A DNA stretch of 64,000 nt from Adiantum capillus-veneris (GCA_014529385.2 CM043967.1:131871182-131935181); one strand, 5' to 3'; shown: positions 1-13,005, counted from the first letter of the stretch. Made by a program: numbers and translations. The notes: generated by a model not told the origin, from the sequence alone.

Positions 1-1030
1 AAGATCTCTTGTATTTGGGCTCTTCTCATTTCATTGCGGTGGCTTGTGTCACTTGCATCTTCAATGATAGTTTCATCTCTGTCACCTTTTGCAGGTGGTA
101 TTCTTCTTGTAAAGAACACCTTAGCTGACCAAACATCATTTTTCTGCTTCCAATACTCCATGATTTGTTTGTATTCACTATCATTTGTCACTATAGGTTG
201 TCCATAACGATTAGAAGCAATTAAATCACGCACATCCTTCTCTCATCAAGCTGAATCAAGTATGGCAGTAGCTCCTCCAAGAGCATATTGTCAACCATCT
301 TCTCAGCATCAAATTGTGGTGGAAAAATGCAATTGTTTGCTGGTGAAATACATCCCTTGTAAGGAGAGTCATCAATAAGCACTGTTCTTTGTGGATCACA
401 TTCAAACCCCATGGCAATTTTGGCTAGAGGCTTGAACATTGCCTCAACGTTTGGATTGTCGGGTCTAAACAATTTTTGAGTTTGAGCGGTGTAGCAAACA
501 TCTTGCGACCAAATTGCAAAGAAAGGCAATGTATCCTCAGCTAAGTTGTTTAGTGCTGCAAGGATTTGATACACATTATTCCTAGTAGCTGTCGACCAAA
601 TTGCAACATTAAACCTTTGTAAAATAGTCTTCAAGAATTGGATGCAACCTGGCCTGAGTATAATATATCTTTTTGAATCCATTTGCACTGAGTTGTGGTG
701 TGAGGATGGTTGAGGGGAACGTTTCAACAATAGACCATTTAAATCCAATATAATTGTAAGCATGGATTTCTCAACATCTACGCTACATGACGTAGTACCA
801 ATTGGCAATAGCTCGTGAGTGGACTTTTCAGTCTCTTTTGATGTATGTTGCATTTTTGAAGCATCGATTTCTTGGTTCTCATTATTGGAAGCTTGCTCAA
901 GTTGCACAACACTAGACTCTAGTATAGAAATATCATCCATCTTGGGCACTTTAGAAACCATAGAATCTATGGATTCTATAGTTGTTGACTGAACCATAGG
1001 AGCGTTATCCATCCCAGTTTGTGAATCTAA
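1..1030 (-). pseudogene. FCP1/SCP-like HAD phosphatase, 3' exon, frameshifted, runs off left edge
   Basis: A 273-residue frame (221-1042) shows the FCP1-homology (NLI-interacting factor-like) HAD fold. Motif I is DLNGLL near residues 100-105, motif II is WSTAT at 149-153, and motif III is VLIDDSP at 221-227. The family dephosphorylates Ser/Thr in proteins such as the RNA polymerase II tail. Here the second Asp of DxD is Asn, a variant I believe is common in plant relatives but one that may weaken catalysis. Residues 1-90 are acidic/Ser-rich linker. A splice acceptor (TTTTCTTAG) near 1031 suggests the first residues of the frame are intron and that an upstream exon is missing. The frame stops at 221, but family-like sequence (a YGQP motif and a helical tail) continues in another frame from about 238 to base 1, so a one-base shift lies near 235-245. 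No intron fits there. Confidence 0.72.
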
Positions 1031-1668
1031 GAAAACACACACACAAATGGTATCTCAAAACCACTAGAATTTTATTCACCATATTTATATGTAGAACTCC
1101 TAGTAAGAAATTTATTTAAGGTAAAGTCGTTGTTAGAATCCTTGCAACCATTTTCAGCATTCGTACACCAAACACCACTTGTCTAAAATACAATCTACTA
1201 ACTCAACATTTTCCATCCTACACTTTATTAAAGATGAGTACTTAAAGTGAAAACTAAAAGCCACCCTTGTTGAGGAAACATGGATACAAGGTCCACCAAA
1301 TGTCCAACCTAGACTACAAGAAAATAATTAGAGATTTGGCTTAGATTTGGATTCAAAGGCCACCACTTATTCAAGTAAGATAACTCCACTTGTTTAAGAC
1401 AGTAATGTTTGAAGCCCCACCACTTGTCCAACCTAGACATTGATTAAATTTTGGTAAGATTTATCACAAATCTAGAGTAGAATCAAGATTCTATGGCCAA
1501 GGTAGTCAAATATGTTAGACAACACACAAAGCATAAGAGCACTCTAGATTCTCGTTGAGCATAAACTAAACAATAATCAAATGTTATATTCACTTGAGAT
1601 TTCATCCATGAAAAATGAAAATGATGCATGTACTTGAGATTTCCATCCATGTACAATACTTTACAATG
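1031..1668. other. Intron/intergenic stretch with diverged 18-mer copies
   Basis: No convincing coding sequence. Degenerate copies of the GGTCCACCACTTGTCCAA family occur near 1289, 1357 and 1415. The left end is the probable acceptor of the phosphatase-like exon. The right end touches the stop of the SET exon. It separates the two minus-strand genes. Confidence 0.5.
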
Positions 1669-2225
1669 TCAAGTAAAGTTATAGTCAGCAAACAACTCTT
1701 CTCCTGCTTCAACTTGACAAATAGTCTCAATGCATACATGGCCATATTCTTCTGACTTGATGTGTGAAGAGGTGCATTTATGCCAAGGTGGCAAATTTGG
1801 ATCAAATGTATAGCGTACGTTGGGACAGACATTTGTACTGTGAGAACTATTTATATAGCCCGACACGTTTCCTTCTTCTACACAACCAATAATGTATGAT
1901 TGATCTTCCTCTTCTTCTATGTTTGGATCCTCTAGAAGAGAATATTTATAAGCTCTTGGAAATATTTTGCATATCTTTTTCCAGTCTTGAAATCTATACT
2001 TATGCCCTCCATAGTTTAGAATAGTCAAACCACTTTCCAGGGTAGTATGCACAAATAGCCCATAACCAGCTCCTTCAATACATGAAAGTCGCACTTCAAA
2101 ATCCACACCGTTAATATGGAAAATTACATCTTTGGGAATAGGAAAAGTTGGTGTCCCAAAAGGATCTTCATGCCAATCATAGTGTGAAATACATCTAGAT
2201 TTTATATCACTTAACTCCTTTGTGT
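1669..2225 (-). CDS. SET-domain exon (last exon of the DGQH-SET gene)
   Basis: Open exon of about 185 residues with a SET lysine-methyltransferase fold. It has a GYGLFV start, a central region GYINSS..CPNV where the family has RFINHSCxPN, and the closing GEELFADYNF, followed directly by a TGA. The 5' end is a good acceptor (TTTTTGCAG, exon from 2225). The frame before the apparent start at 2106 stays open to the acceptor, so the true exon is longer than the simple ORF. Phase agrees with the donor at 4818/4819 (C plus AC gives one codon), which places this exon downstream of the 4819-6198 exon across a 2.6-kb repeat-filled intron. The His of the NH motif is Ser, so methyltransferase activity is doubtful. 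There is no post-SET Cys cluster. Confidence 0.72.
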
Positions 2226-4818
2226 CTGCAAAAAGAAGAAAATATTATGCATAAAATAATGACAATATCAAAGAAAGATATCATTATTTTATAGTCCAAT
2301 AGGTCCATTGTATGGAAGACTTAGAGTGCCTCTTACATGGTGCCTCCAAGGTTTCCAAAAAATAAAATCATTGGAAAAAAAAGGCCACTGTGTCTCCAAT
2401 CTATTGCCCATTTGAAGCATAGAGAGAACCAAGGTCCACCACTTGTCCAAGCTAGACATGGAGCATTGACACAAGATCCAACACTTATCCAAGAACCCTA
2501 TAGTATATGTGGTAACATGGGATGCATTGATGCAACAAAAGTAGTCTAGCCTCCTCATCCATCTCTTTTTTCTTGTAGCCTAGAGGGATTAGTTTCAAGG
2601 TCTATCACTAGTCAAAAACTACACATAGAACATTGATACAAGGTTCCACCACATGTGAAACCTATCATCTCTAGTAGCATGGATGGTTTGATATCAAGGT
2701 TCATCGCGTGTCCTACCTATACTCTATTGTAGCATATAGATTCTGGTTTGGTGGTACTACACTTGTCCAAACTTGGCTTGTTGTTGATATCTGGAGGTAA
2801 TCAAGGGTCCTCCACTTGTCCAAGTTAGGCATATAAAACAATTGCAAGGTCCACCATGTGTACAACATATGATTGATTATAGCATGCATGGTCTTATTTC
2901 ATGGGCAACCATCTTCTCTCCAACATGTGTCCAACCTCGGCTCCATTGAAGCATGGAGAGAAGCAAGGTCCACCACTTATCAAAGCTATTATTTTCTCCC
3001 AGTGCTTTCAAAACCATAATACGTTGTACATGGGGGGGGGGGATTCTTGTTTCAAGGTCCACCCCTTGGCTAAGATTGGATCCATTGAAACATAAAGAGA
3101 AGCAAGCTCTACCATTTGTCCAAGCTAGGAGCCATTGAAACATGAAAACCCCATAATATGTTGTATACGAGGGGTGTTTTTCAAGGTCTACCACTTGTCT
3201 AAGCTATGGTCCATTGGAACATGGAGAGAAGCAAAGCTCCACCACTTTTCTAAGCTAGGATCCATTGAAACATGGAGAGAAGCAAGCTCCATTGTTTGTC
3301 TAAGCTAGGCTCCATTGGAACATGGAGAAAACAAGCTCCACCACTTGCCTATTATTGCATAGAGATTCTGGTTTGAAGGTCCACCACTTGTCCAACCTTG
3401 CCTTCATGTATGGAGATAATCAAGAGTGCAATGCTTCTCTAAGCTAGGGACATAAAGAGTTTCAAGGTCCACTACATATACGATCTATGATGGGTTGTAG
3501 CATGGGAGGTTTCATTTTAAGGTTGACCACTTCTCCAGCTCCGCTTGTCCAACCTCAGATCCATTGAAGAATGGAGAATAAAGGTGTACCAACTCTCCAA
3601 AATAGGCAGGACAATCTCTATAAAACCCATGAATTGTTAATATATGCTATGCTGTGGAGTTTTGTTTGAAGTTCCACTCCTTATCCAAGCTACAATCCAT
3701 TGAAGCATGGAACTAAGTAAGATATATCTCTAGTCCAAGATAGGATCCATTGAAACATAGAGAGAATCAAGGTCCACCACTTGTCCAAGCTATGCATGGG
3801 TAATTGATATAAGGACCACTACGTTTTCACCTATACTATGCTCTATCATGGATGGTTTCATATCCACCAATTTTCCAACCTATTTAGTAGGTTGTATTAT
3901 GGGGGTTTGGTTTCAAGGTACTTCACTTGTCTGAGGTGGGTTCCATTGAACCATGGAGAGAAACTATGTCTACCACTTGTCCGAAATATGCTCCTTTAAA
4001 ACATAAAACAAGGTCCACCACTTGTCCAAGCTAAAGTTTCTCTCCATTGAAGCATGGAGAGAAACAAGGTCTACCACCTGTCCAAAATATGCTCCATTGA
4101 AACATAAAAGCAAGGTCCACCACTTGTCCAAGCTAATATAACAAATGGGTGTTGGTTACAAGGTGTACCACACTTGTCTAAACTAGTCTTCATGCAAGGT
4201 CTACCACATGTCCAAGCTATATGAGCTTGTTTTGAAGGTCTACCACACCTCTTGAAATTAGGATCCATGTAAGGTCCACCTTTTGTCAAGCTATGCATTT
4301 AATGAGTACTAAAACTAAGTAAATTGCAGTACTTAAATACCTTTCCAAGCTCATTAAGATTTTGGTCTCTAAGGCCGGCCACCACCACATGTCTAATCTA
4401 TGCTCTAATTGATTACTTATGCTATTTCTCTCAAAGTCCAAACATAAGCTCCCTTCTAGCAAGGTTAGTTTAAATTTAGGCTCCAGCACCTGTCTAAGCT
4501 AGGTTCAATTTATGAAGCATCACCATTTAACCATGCTACGATCTAATGTATCATATCAAGGGGGTATTGATAAAAGGTCCAAAACTTATTGAGTTCAAGC
4601 TCTTAAGTAATTAAGTCTTTGTGAGTATTAAATGTTTTAGTTTTAGTCTACAGATCCACCATTCAAAAACTCAAGTAATTTACTATTTACATTCAAACCT
4701 TGAATGCTTGAGATAAAAAATACAAGCTCAATCAATACTATATAAAGCAAAATCTAACATTAAGAGTATCAAATCAGTAACAAGAAACACTAACATGCAC
4801 AAGAAACTCAAAACATAC
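2226..4818 (-). other. 2.6-kb intron filled with the 18-mer repeat family
   Basis: Donor CAC/GTATGT at 4818 and acceptor TTTTTGCAG at 2226 flank the interval, both in phase 1. Inside, intact or near-intact GGTCCACCACTTGTCCAA copies lie near 2430, 3371, 3771, 4011 and 4113. A run with 49-50-bp spacing starts at 3185, 3235, 3285 and 3334. A 10-G tract sits near 3035. ORFs here are repeat artefacts. Confidence 0.6.
2330..4310 (+). repeat. 18-mer/50-bp repeat block 1
   Basis: Same family as the main array at 7.5-13 kb but older and more diverged. Copies of the 18-mer alternate with the companion motif CCATTGAAACATGGAGAGAA. Local 49-50-bp spacing is clear at 3185-3334. All copies I recognise point the same way (plus strand), although the surrounding gene is on the minus strand. 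Confidence 0.8.
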
Positions 4819-6198
4819 GTGTCTCCATTTCCAAAAAGTCCTCCATTGACAGAGGATGGTGTTGTTGTTGTTCTTCTTCTCTTTGTGGAGAGCACTCCTC
4901 TGTAACAGGCACAATGTCGCCTGATTGCGAAGTGGATTGTTGAAGTCCAGCCCATTTTTCTATATCTTCATGAGACTTAACAAAGTCTAGCAGCATGGTC
5001 TCCATGCTTTTTGCCTCCTCCACACTATCAATTAAGCAGATGACTTCTTTTTTCTGTTGTATTCCTTCTTGTGCAACCAAGGAGCCATCACCAAAAACAT
5101 CAACAAGCTTGCGGTCTTCAAAACAATATGTACGAATGTAGTGCTTGACCAAAGCTCTTTTTTTGGCCTCCAAATATTGCAAATCTGACATATCGTTATC
5201 TGCTACTTGAAGAAGAGAACAATCAATTGGCATGGGATGTTCCTCTGATCTTCTTCTCAGGTCTTCAAATGCATTGCCTTGTCCCAAGAAGGCAATAACT
5301 GTTAGGAATTGAATTGCTCCTTTGCAAGGAGCTGATGGAAAGTGATGCAATGCACCACAACAATGGTAGCTCAAATTATCTCCCATGGCGTGAAAGGCAC
5401 ATTGCAATTTTGTGAAGTTAGTGAAATCCACAAATGCAAGAAAGACAAATCCAGGATCTGTTGACCCTCCAGCAATAGCCAAGATCCCATCCAAAGCATT
5501 GTTAAATGTCTCCTCACTCCACTTCAAATTGCCTCCAACGTTTTTTGTCATATCTAAAACACATAAGCCAATAGGCACTTTATTATTGAAGTGGCGCATC
5601 AAGTAGAGATTGCCTTCCATTTGTAGGCTCACCACATAGATTGACCATGGCAAATCTCTAGGCTCAGTTTTCTCCTTTTGAAGGTGAATTGCCCATTGCA
5701 TGTATTTTATTGCTCCATCTGGAAAAGCCATTTTCTTTGTTCCACGCGTCAAACTAGATCTGATCCATTCCTCGCATAGCATTAAAATTGTTTTATAAAC
5801 AACATCATTGATGTTATACATTTTGACCACCTCCTCCCAGTCTTTACATGGTGAAGACTCATTCAAATTGTTGAAGCCTTCAAGAAGTGCATCTTGAATC
5901 AATTTGTCTTGCTTCAACTGCTTGATTCGATCATACATGTCAGTTGCATCACCATCCTTTGCACTCTTTGACAGTAAAATCTTCTCATCTCTAATCTCTT
6001 CTTGAATAGTCTTTACCTCTGATTCCTCAAGGCCACAAAGATATCTAAATACAGTTGTTGGGGGTTTCTTATTCTCCTCTTCTAGATTTTCAATGATTTC
6101 TATCCAGCAATCATAAACTAAATCAGAGTAGGTGACCATGTGTGCCTGTTTAGCAATCCAACTTGCTGCTGCACTCATTCTTGCCAATCGAAGAAAAC
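4819..6198 (-). CDS. Middle exon of the DGQH-SET gene, function unknown
   Basis: Open for about 459 residues from a TTTTCAG acceptor (6199-6201) to a GTATGT donor (4818). I do not recognise a named domain. The sequence is largely helical, with a charged segment around residues 50-110, a Cys/His-containing central part (CAFHAMGD, YHCCGALHHF, residues about 240-265) and a Gln/Glu-rich end before the donor. The ATG in the frame lies just inside the exon, and the reading should enter from the upstream exon. Joining at the canonical sites leaves the frame one base out, so either one base was lost in the T run at about 6194-6197 or a different splice site is used. The exon sits between the DGQH exon and the SET exon. 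Confidence 0.65.
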
Positions 6199-6282
6199 CT
6201 GAAAAGAAATAGAGAAATAATTAAACTATTGAGCAAGATTTGTTAATTAAACACTATCAAAAAGACAAAGAAAATAACTTAC
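6199..6282 (-). other. 84-bp intron
   Basis: Canonical donor GTAAGT (6282 downwards), a T-rich tract and TTTTCAG acceptor. Both flanking frames end or begin here. This is one of the clearest splice-site pairs in the window. Confidence 0.65.
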
Positions 6283-7474
6283 ATCCCATCCGGCACGAGA
6301 TGCATGTCCCTCTGCAATTCCACTTGCTGCCTTTGGTGGTCGTCCTGAGAAGATCCATTGACTCCGTAAATGTCTCAATATTTGGCTGTAAGGTTGCTTG
6401 ACATACAATGCCTGAGCCTCCTCATTTGCAATGGCAGATATAGCAGTTGCAACAAATGGAGGAGCATTCACAACAATGCGAGCCTTTCTAAATTTATACA
6501 CGCTAATCAGTCTTTCAAAGATCTCTTTGTTGTTTTGTTCATTGTGAAGCAAAACTTTTGCAGCATAGATTGAATGCTGCCCATCAAGAATCCAATAATG
6601 ATAATCTTTAATTTTTTGCTCCTCTACCTCTTCTACTGCCAAAGGAGTCCCCTTCTTTGATTTTGCATTTCGAACAGGCATCAAATATGCACATGCTGCA
6701 GGCTTGGTCGTACTCCGTGAAAATCCAAATAACACACTTTCAGCGTGTTTTTTATCCATAATACGTGCATTATAGTGATCAGGAGCAAGCCAACAATTTT
6801 GAATAGGGATATCAAATTCCCTATATTGGAAAGGAAAATAATTTATGTACTTATTCATTCCACCTGTATCTTTTTCTTGTCCTTTCATGGCCTCAGCTTC
6901 TAAAACATCTGGATCCACAATTCTCATCTTTGACATTGAACCCTCTGTTGATGAGGATGCCAAAGATGCTTGTCTACATCCAAAATGGAGCTAGTTCGCT
7001 TAGCTTCTACTTTCTGCACTTTTGCTTGCTTCTTTGTGGATGGTGGTCGTGAAGCTTTCACCTTTTTTCGTTGTAGTGTGGCAATGATGGAGCTTTGAAG
7101 TTGATCTGCTGTGATATTTGGATTTGATTCTGCAAACTTCCATCCTCGAGAAAACATTGTCTCTTCTTTGTTTCTAGACATGCGCTCCAATGCATATGCT
7201 CCTGGAGATAGTTGAAATTCTAGATTCATTGGAACTAGAATGTCAATGCATTCCACCTCTGGATGACTATCAACTACAGAGACAGATGCTTCCACAACTT
7301 GTCCAACATCTTCAAACAAGCTGTCATTATCCTTTTTGGCAATAAATAGATGCACCTTATGAAATTGTGCACCCTCTATACCATGTATGTCCAAATACCA
7401 TTTCCTAAGATCATTGCAAGTATAGTCAACTGAGACAGCAACCCTTGCAACCTGTTTTTTTGGAGCCATCTTTC
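6283..7474 (-). pseudogene. 5' coding exon of the DGQH-SET gene; ParB/DGQHR-like region, one frameshift
   Basis: An acceptor (TTTCAG) ends at 7475. The first ATG at 7467-7469 opens a frame starting MAPKKQVARVAV that runs to about 6985 and ends in a Lys-rich basic stretch, a possible nuclear signal. A second frame (from about 6963) continues to the GTAAGT donor at 6282. The two overlap out of register near 6960-7010, which implies a one-base shift. The second frame carries YHYWILDGQHSIYAAKVLL (residues about 121-139), matching the DGQH(R) signature of ParB/DGQHR-type folds, which in other proteins bind DNA or nucleotide. That assignment rests on one motif plus predicted helix context. The rest is unrecognised. 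Confidence 0.55.
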
Positions 7475-7529
7475 CTGAAACAAAAAAAACCAAATGTTAT
7501 TTTAACATATACTTTTTTGTAATGGATTA

Positions 7530-10500
7530 AGTTTGTGTGAATACAAGTTCCACCACTTGTTCAAGCTAGATCTAAGCAAGTATACATAGTGATCATTTAA
7601 GCTAGTAAACTAAGGGAAGGGAGAAGTAAGGTCCACCACTTGTCCAAGCTTAGCTCTAGACAACATGGAGAGATTGGAGGTCTACTAATTGTCTAATATA
7701 GGCTAACTATATTGAAACATAGAGAGAAGCAAAGGTCCACCACTTGTCCAATCTAGGGTCCATTGAAACATGGAGAGAAGGATGCTCCACCATTTGTCCA
7801 AAATAGGCTCCATTGAAACATGAAGAGAGCAAGATGCACCATGTCTTTGAGATGCTAGGCTCCATTGAAATACCTTAAACCCATGATATTTTGTATATGT
7901 GGGGTTTAAATTCAAGGTCCACCACTTGTCCAACCTATTATCCCTAGTAGCATGAGTGGTTTGGTCTCAAGATTCACCACTTTTCCACTCTATGTCATTA
8001 TATTAAGAAGATCTGGGTGTTAAGGTCCACCACTTGTCCAACCTATAAGGCTATATCTTAAATGGTATTATTTACCACCACTTGGAATGCACATGATGGG
8101 TTTTACATAGGGGTACGGTTCCAAGGTCCACCACTTGTCCAAGCTAACTCTATTGAAACATAGAGAGAATCAAAGGTCCACCACTTGTCCAAGCTAGGCT
8201 CCATTGAAACATGGAGAGAAGGATGCTCCACCATTTGTCCAAGCCAGGTTTGATTGAAACATGAAGAGAAGCAAGCTGCACCATGTCTCCAAAATGCTAG
8301 GCTCCATTGAAATATCTTAAACCCATGATATTTCGTACATGGGGGGTTTACATTCAAGGTCCACCACTTGTCCAACCTATTATCACTAGTAGCATGAGTG
8401 GTTTGATGTCAAGATTCACCACTTTTCTACTCTATGTCATTATATTAAGAAGATCTGGGTGTTAAGGTCCACCACTTGTCCAACCTATAAGGCTATATCT
8501 TAAAGGGTATTCTTTCTCACCACTTGGAATGACCATGATAGGTTTTACATGGGGGTTTGGTTCCAAGTTCCACCACTTGTCCAAGCTAACTCTATTGAAA
8601 CATAGAGAGAAGCAAAGGTCCACCACTTGTCTAAGCTAGGGTCCATTGAAACATGGAGAGAAGGATGCTCCACCATTTGTCCAAGATAGGCTCCATTGAA
8701 ACATGAAGAGAAGCAAGCTGCACCATGTCTCCAAGATGCTAAGATCCATTGAAATACCTTAAACCCATGATATTTTGTACATGGGGAGTTTACATTCAAG
8801 GTCCACCACTTGTCCAACCTATTATCTCTAGTAGCATGAGTGGTTTGGTCTGAAGATTCACCACTTTTCCACTCTATGTCATTACGTTAAGAAGATCTGG
8901 GTGTTAAGGTCGACCACTTGTCCAACCTATAAGGGTATATCTTAAAGGGTATTCTTTCTCACCACTTGAAATGTCCATGATATGTTTTACATGGGGGTTT
9001 GGCTCCAAGGTCCACCACTTGTCCAAGCTAACTCTATTGAAACATAGAGAGAAACAAAGGTCCACCACTTGTCCAAGCTAGGCTCCATTGAAACATGGAG
9101 AGAAGGATCCTCTACCATTTGTCGAAGCTAACTCTATTGAAACATGGGGGGTTTACATTCAAGGTCCACCACTTGTCCAACCTATTAACGCTAGTAGCAT
9201 GAGTGGTTTGGTCTCAAGATTCACCACTTTTTCACTCTATGTCATTATATTAAGAATATTTGGGTGTTAAGGTCCACCACTTGTCCAACCTATAAGGCTA
9301 TATCTTAAGGGTTATTCTTTCTCACCCACTTGGAGTGACCAGCATAGGTTTTACATGGGGGTTTTGTTTCAAGGTCCACCACTTGTCCAAGCTAACTCTA
9401 TTGAAACATAGAGAGAATCAAAGGTCCACCACTTGTCCAAGCTAGGGTCCATTGAAACATGGAGAGAAGGATGCTCCACCATTTGTCCAAGATACGCTCC
9501 ATTGAAACATGAAGAGAAGCAAGCTACACCATGTCTCCAAGATGCTAGGCTCCATTGAAATACCTCAAACCCATGATATTTTGTACATGGGGGGTTTACA
9601 TTCAAGGTCCACACTTGTCCAACCTATTATCTCTAGTAGCATGAGTGGTTTGGTCTCAAGATTCACCATTTTTCCACTCTATGTCATTCTATATAAGAAT
9701 ATATGGGTGCTAAGGTCCACCACTTGTCCAACCTATAAGGCCATATCTTAAACTTTATTCTTTCTCACCACTTGGAGTTACCAAGATAGGTTTTACATGG
9801 GAGTTTGGTTCCAAGGCCACCACTTGTCCAAGCTAACTCTATTGAAACATAGAGAGAAGCAAAGGTCCACCACTTGTCCAAGCTAGGCTCCATTGAAACA
9901 TGGAGAGAAGGATGCTCCACCATTTGTCCAAGATAGGCTCCATTGAAACATGAAGGGAAGCAATCTGCACCATGTCTCCAAGATTCTAGGATCCATTGAA
10001 ATACCTTAAACCCACGATATTGTTTACATGTGGGGTTTAACGTCAAGGTCAGTCACTTTTCCAAGCTATTATCCCTAGTAGCATGAGTGGTTGGGTCTCA
10101 AGATTTACCACTTTTCCACTCTATGTCGTTATATTATGAAGATCTAGGTTCTAAGGTCGACCACTTGTCCAACCTATAAGGCTAGATCTTAAAGGGTATT
10201 ATTTCTCACCACTTGGAATGACCATGATATGTTTTACATGGGGGTTTGGTTTCAAGGTCCACCACTTGTCCAAGCTAACTCTATGGAAACATAGAGAGAA
10301 GCAAAGGTCCACCACTTGTCCAAGCTAGGCTCCACTGAGACATTTAGAGAAGGATGATCCCCCATTGGTGGAAGATAGGCTTCATTGAAACATGAAAAGA
10401 AGCAAGTTGCACCATGTCTCAAGATTCTCGGATCCATTGAAATACCTTAAACCCACGATATTGTTTACATGTGGGGTTTAACGTCAAGGTCAGTCACTTT

Positions 10501-13005
10501 TCCAAGCTATTATCCCTAGTAGCATGAGTGGTTTGGTCTCAAGATTCACCACTTTTCCACTCTATGTCATTATATAAAGAAGATCTAGGTGTTAAGGTCG
10601 ACCACTTGTCCAACCTATAAGCGTATATCTTAAAGGGTATTCTTTCTCACCACTTGAAATGTCCATGATATGTTTTACATAGGGGTTGGTTCCAAGGTCC
10701 ACCACTTATCCAAGCTAACTTTATTCTTCTCATAGAGAGAAGCAAAAGGTCCACCACTTGTCCAAGCTAGGCTCCATTGAAACATGGAGAGAAGGATGCT
10801 CCACCATTTGTCGAAGCTAACTCTATTGAAACATGGAAGGTTTACATTCAAGGTCCACCAGTTGTCCAACCTATTAACGCTAGTAGCATGAGGGGTTTGG
10901 TCTCAAGATTCACCACTTTTTCACTCTGTGTTATTATATTAAGAATATTTGGGTTTTAAGGTCCACCACTTGTCCAACCTATAAGACTATATCTTAATGG
11001 TTATTCTTTCTGACCACTTGGAGTGACCATGAAAGGTTTTACATGGGGGTTTGGTTCCAAGGTCCACCACTTGTCCAAGCTAACTCTATTCAAACATAGA
11101 GAGAAGCAAAGGTCCACCACTTGTCTAAGCTAGGGTCTATTGAAACATGGAGAGAAGGATGCTCCACCATTTGTCCAAGATAGACTCCATTGAAACATGA
11201 AGAGAAGCAAGCTGCACCATATCTCCAAGATTCTAGACTCCATCGAAATACCTTAAACCCACGTTATTTTGTACATGGGGAGTTTACATTCAAGATCAAA
11301 AATTTGTCCCAACCTATTATCGCTAGTAGCATGAGTGGTTTGCTCTCAAGATTCACCACTTTTCCACTCTCTATCATTATATTAAGAATATTGGGTGTTA
11401 AGGTCCACCACTTGTCCAACCTATAAGACTATATCTTAATGGTTATTCTTTCTCACCCCTTGAAAGACTATATCTTAATGGTTATCCCTAGCTATTATTG
11501 CTAGTAGCGTGAGTGGTTGGTCTCAAGATTCACCACTTTTATTAAGAATATGTGGGTGTTAAGGTCCACCACTTGTCCAACCTATAAGGCTACATCTTAA
11601 AGGTTATTCTTTCTTACTACTTGGAGTGACCATGATAGGTTTTACATGGGGGTTTGGTTCCAAGGTCCACCACTTGTCCAAGCTAACTCTATTGAAACAT
11701 AGAGAGAAGCAAAGGTCCACCCCTTGTCTAAGCTAGGGTCCATTGAAACATGGAGAGAAGGATGCTCCACCATTTGTCCAAGGTAGGCTCCATTGAAACA
11801 TGAGGAGAATCAAGGTGCACCATGACTCCAAGATGCTAGGCTCCATCGAAAACATTAAACCATGATATGTCGTAGATGAGGGGTTTACATTCAAGGTCCA
11901 ACACTTGTCCAAGCTATTATGGTAGTAGCCTGAGTGGTTTGGTCTCAAGATTCACCACTTTTCCACTCTATGTCATTATATTAAGAATATGCGCGTGTTA
12001 AGGTCCACCACTTGTCCAACCTATAAGGCTACATCTTAAGGTTATTCTTTATTACCACTTGGAGTGACCATGATAGGTTTTACATGGGGGTTTGGTTCCA
12101 AGGTCCACCACTTGTCCAAGCTAACTCTATTGAAACATAGAGAGAAACAAAGGTCCACCACTTGTCCAAGCTAGGGTCCATTGAAACATGGGAGAGAAGG
12201 ATGCTCCACCATTTGTCCAAGATAGGCTCCATTGAAACATGACGAGAAGCAAGCTGCACCATGTCTCCAAGATGCTAGGCTCCATCGAAATACATTAAAC
12301 CCACGATATTTCGTAGATGAGGGGTTTACATTCAAGGTCCACCACTTGTCCAAGCTATTATTGCTAGTAGCTGAGTGGTTGGTCTCAAGATTCACCACTT
12401 TTATTAAGAATATGTGGGTGTTAAGGTCCACCACTTGTCCAACCTATAAGGCTACATCTTAAAGGTTATTCTTTCTTACTACTTGGAGTGACCATGATAG
12501 GTTTTACATGGGGGTTTGGTTCCAAGGTCCACCACTTGTCCAAGCTAACTCTATTGAAACATAGAGAGAAGCAAAGGTCCACCCCTTGTCTAAGCTAGGG
12601 TCCATTGAAACATGGAGAGAAGGATGCTCCACCATTTGTCCAAGGTAGGCTCCATTGAAACATGAGGAGAAGCAAGGTGCACCATGTCTCCAAGATGCTA
12701 GGCTCCATCGAAAAAACATTAAACCCACGATATGTCGTAGATGAGGGGGTTACATTCAAGGTCCACACTTGTCCAAGCTATTATTGCTAGTAGCCTGAGT
12801 GGTTTGGTCTCAAGATTCACCACTTTTCCACTCTATGTATTATATTAAGAATATGTGCGTGTTAAGGTCCACCACTTGTCCAACCTATAAGGCTACATCT
12901 TAAAGGTTATTCTTTATTACCACTTGGAGTGACCATGATAGGTTTTACATGGGGGTTTGGTTCCAAGGTCCACCACTTGTCCAAGCTAGATCTATACATA
13001 TATAT
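7530..13005 (+). repeat. Main hierarchical tandem array: 50-bp, 442-bp and 1688-bp units
   Basis: The 18-mer GGTCCACCACTTGTCCAA recurs at 50-bp spacing (for example 8125, 8175, 8225, 8275), alternating with CCATTGAAACATGGAGAGAA. These sit in a larger unit anchored by TTTTACAT at 8101, 8543, 8985, 9349, 9791, 10232, 10673, 11037, 11640, 12078, 12502 and 12943. The spacings are 442, 442, 364, 442, 441, 441, 364, 603, 438, 424 and 441. The two 364-bp units share the same internal deletion junction (near 9123 and 10811), so a 1688-bp block was itself duplicated. All copies face the same way. The array fills the 5' side of both divergent genes. Confidence 0.93.

Noticed and set aside
2289-4489. 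ORFs on both strands within the 2.6-kb intron
   Set aside because: They overlap repeat copies and match each other only through the repeat.
7703-12728. Many minus-strand ORFs of 60-93 aa with LDKWWT / WTSGGP peptides in the repeat array
   Set aside because: They are the 18-mer read in rotating frames. The 50-bp and 442-bp periods are not multiples of three, so no frame can persist, and lengths follow chance lack of stops.
7530-13005. CRISPR-like or centromeric array
   Set aside because: The intervals between 18-mers are themselves repeated, not unique spacers. A eukaryotic satellite role was considered, but the arrays I see stay within one gene cluster.
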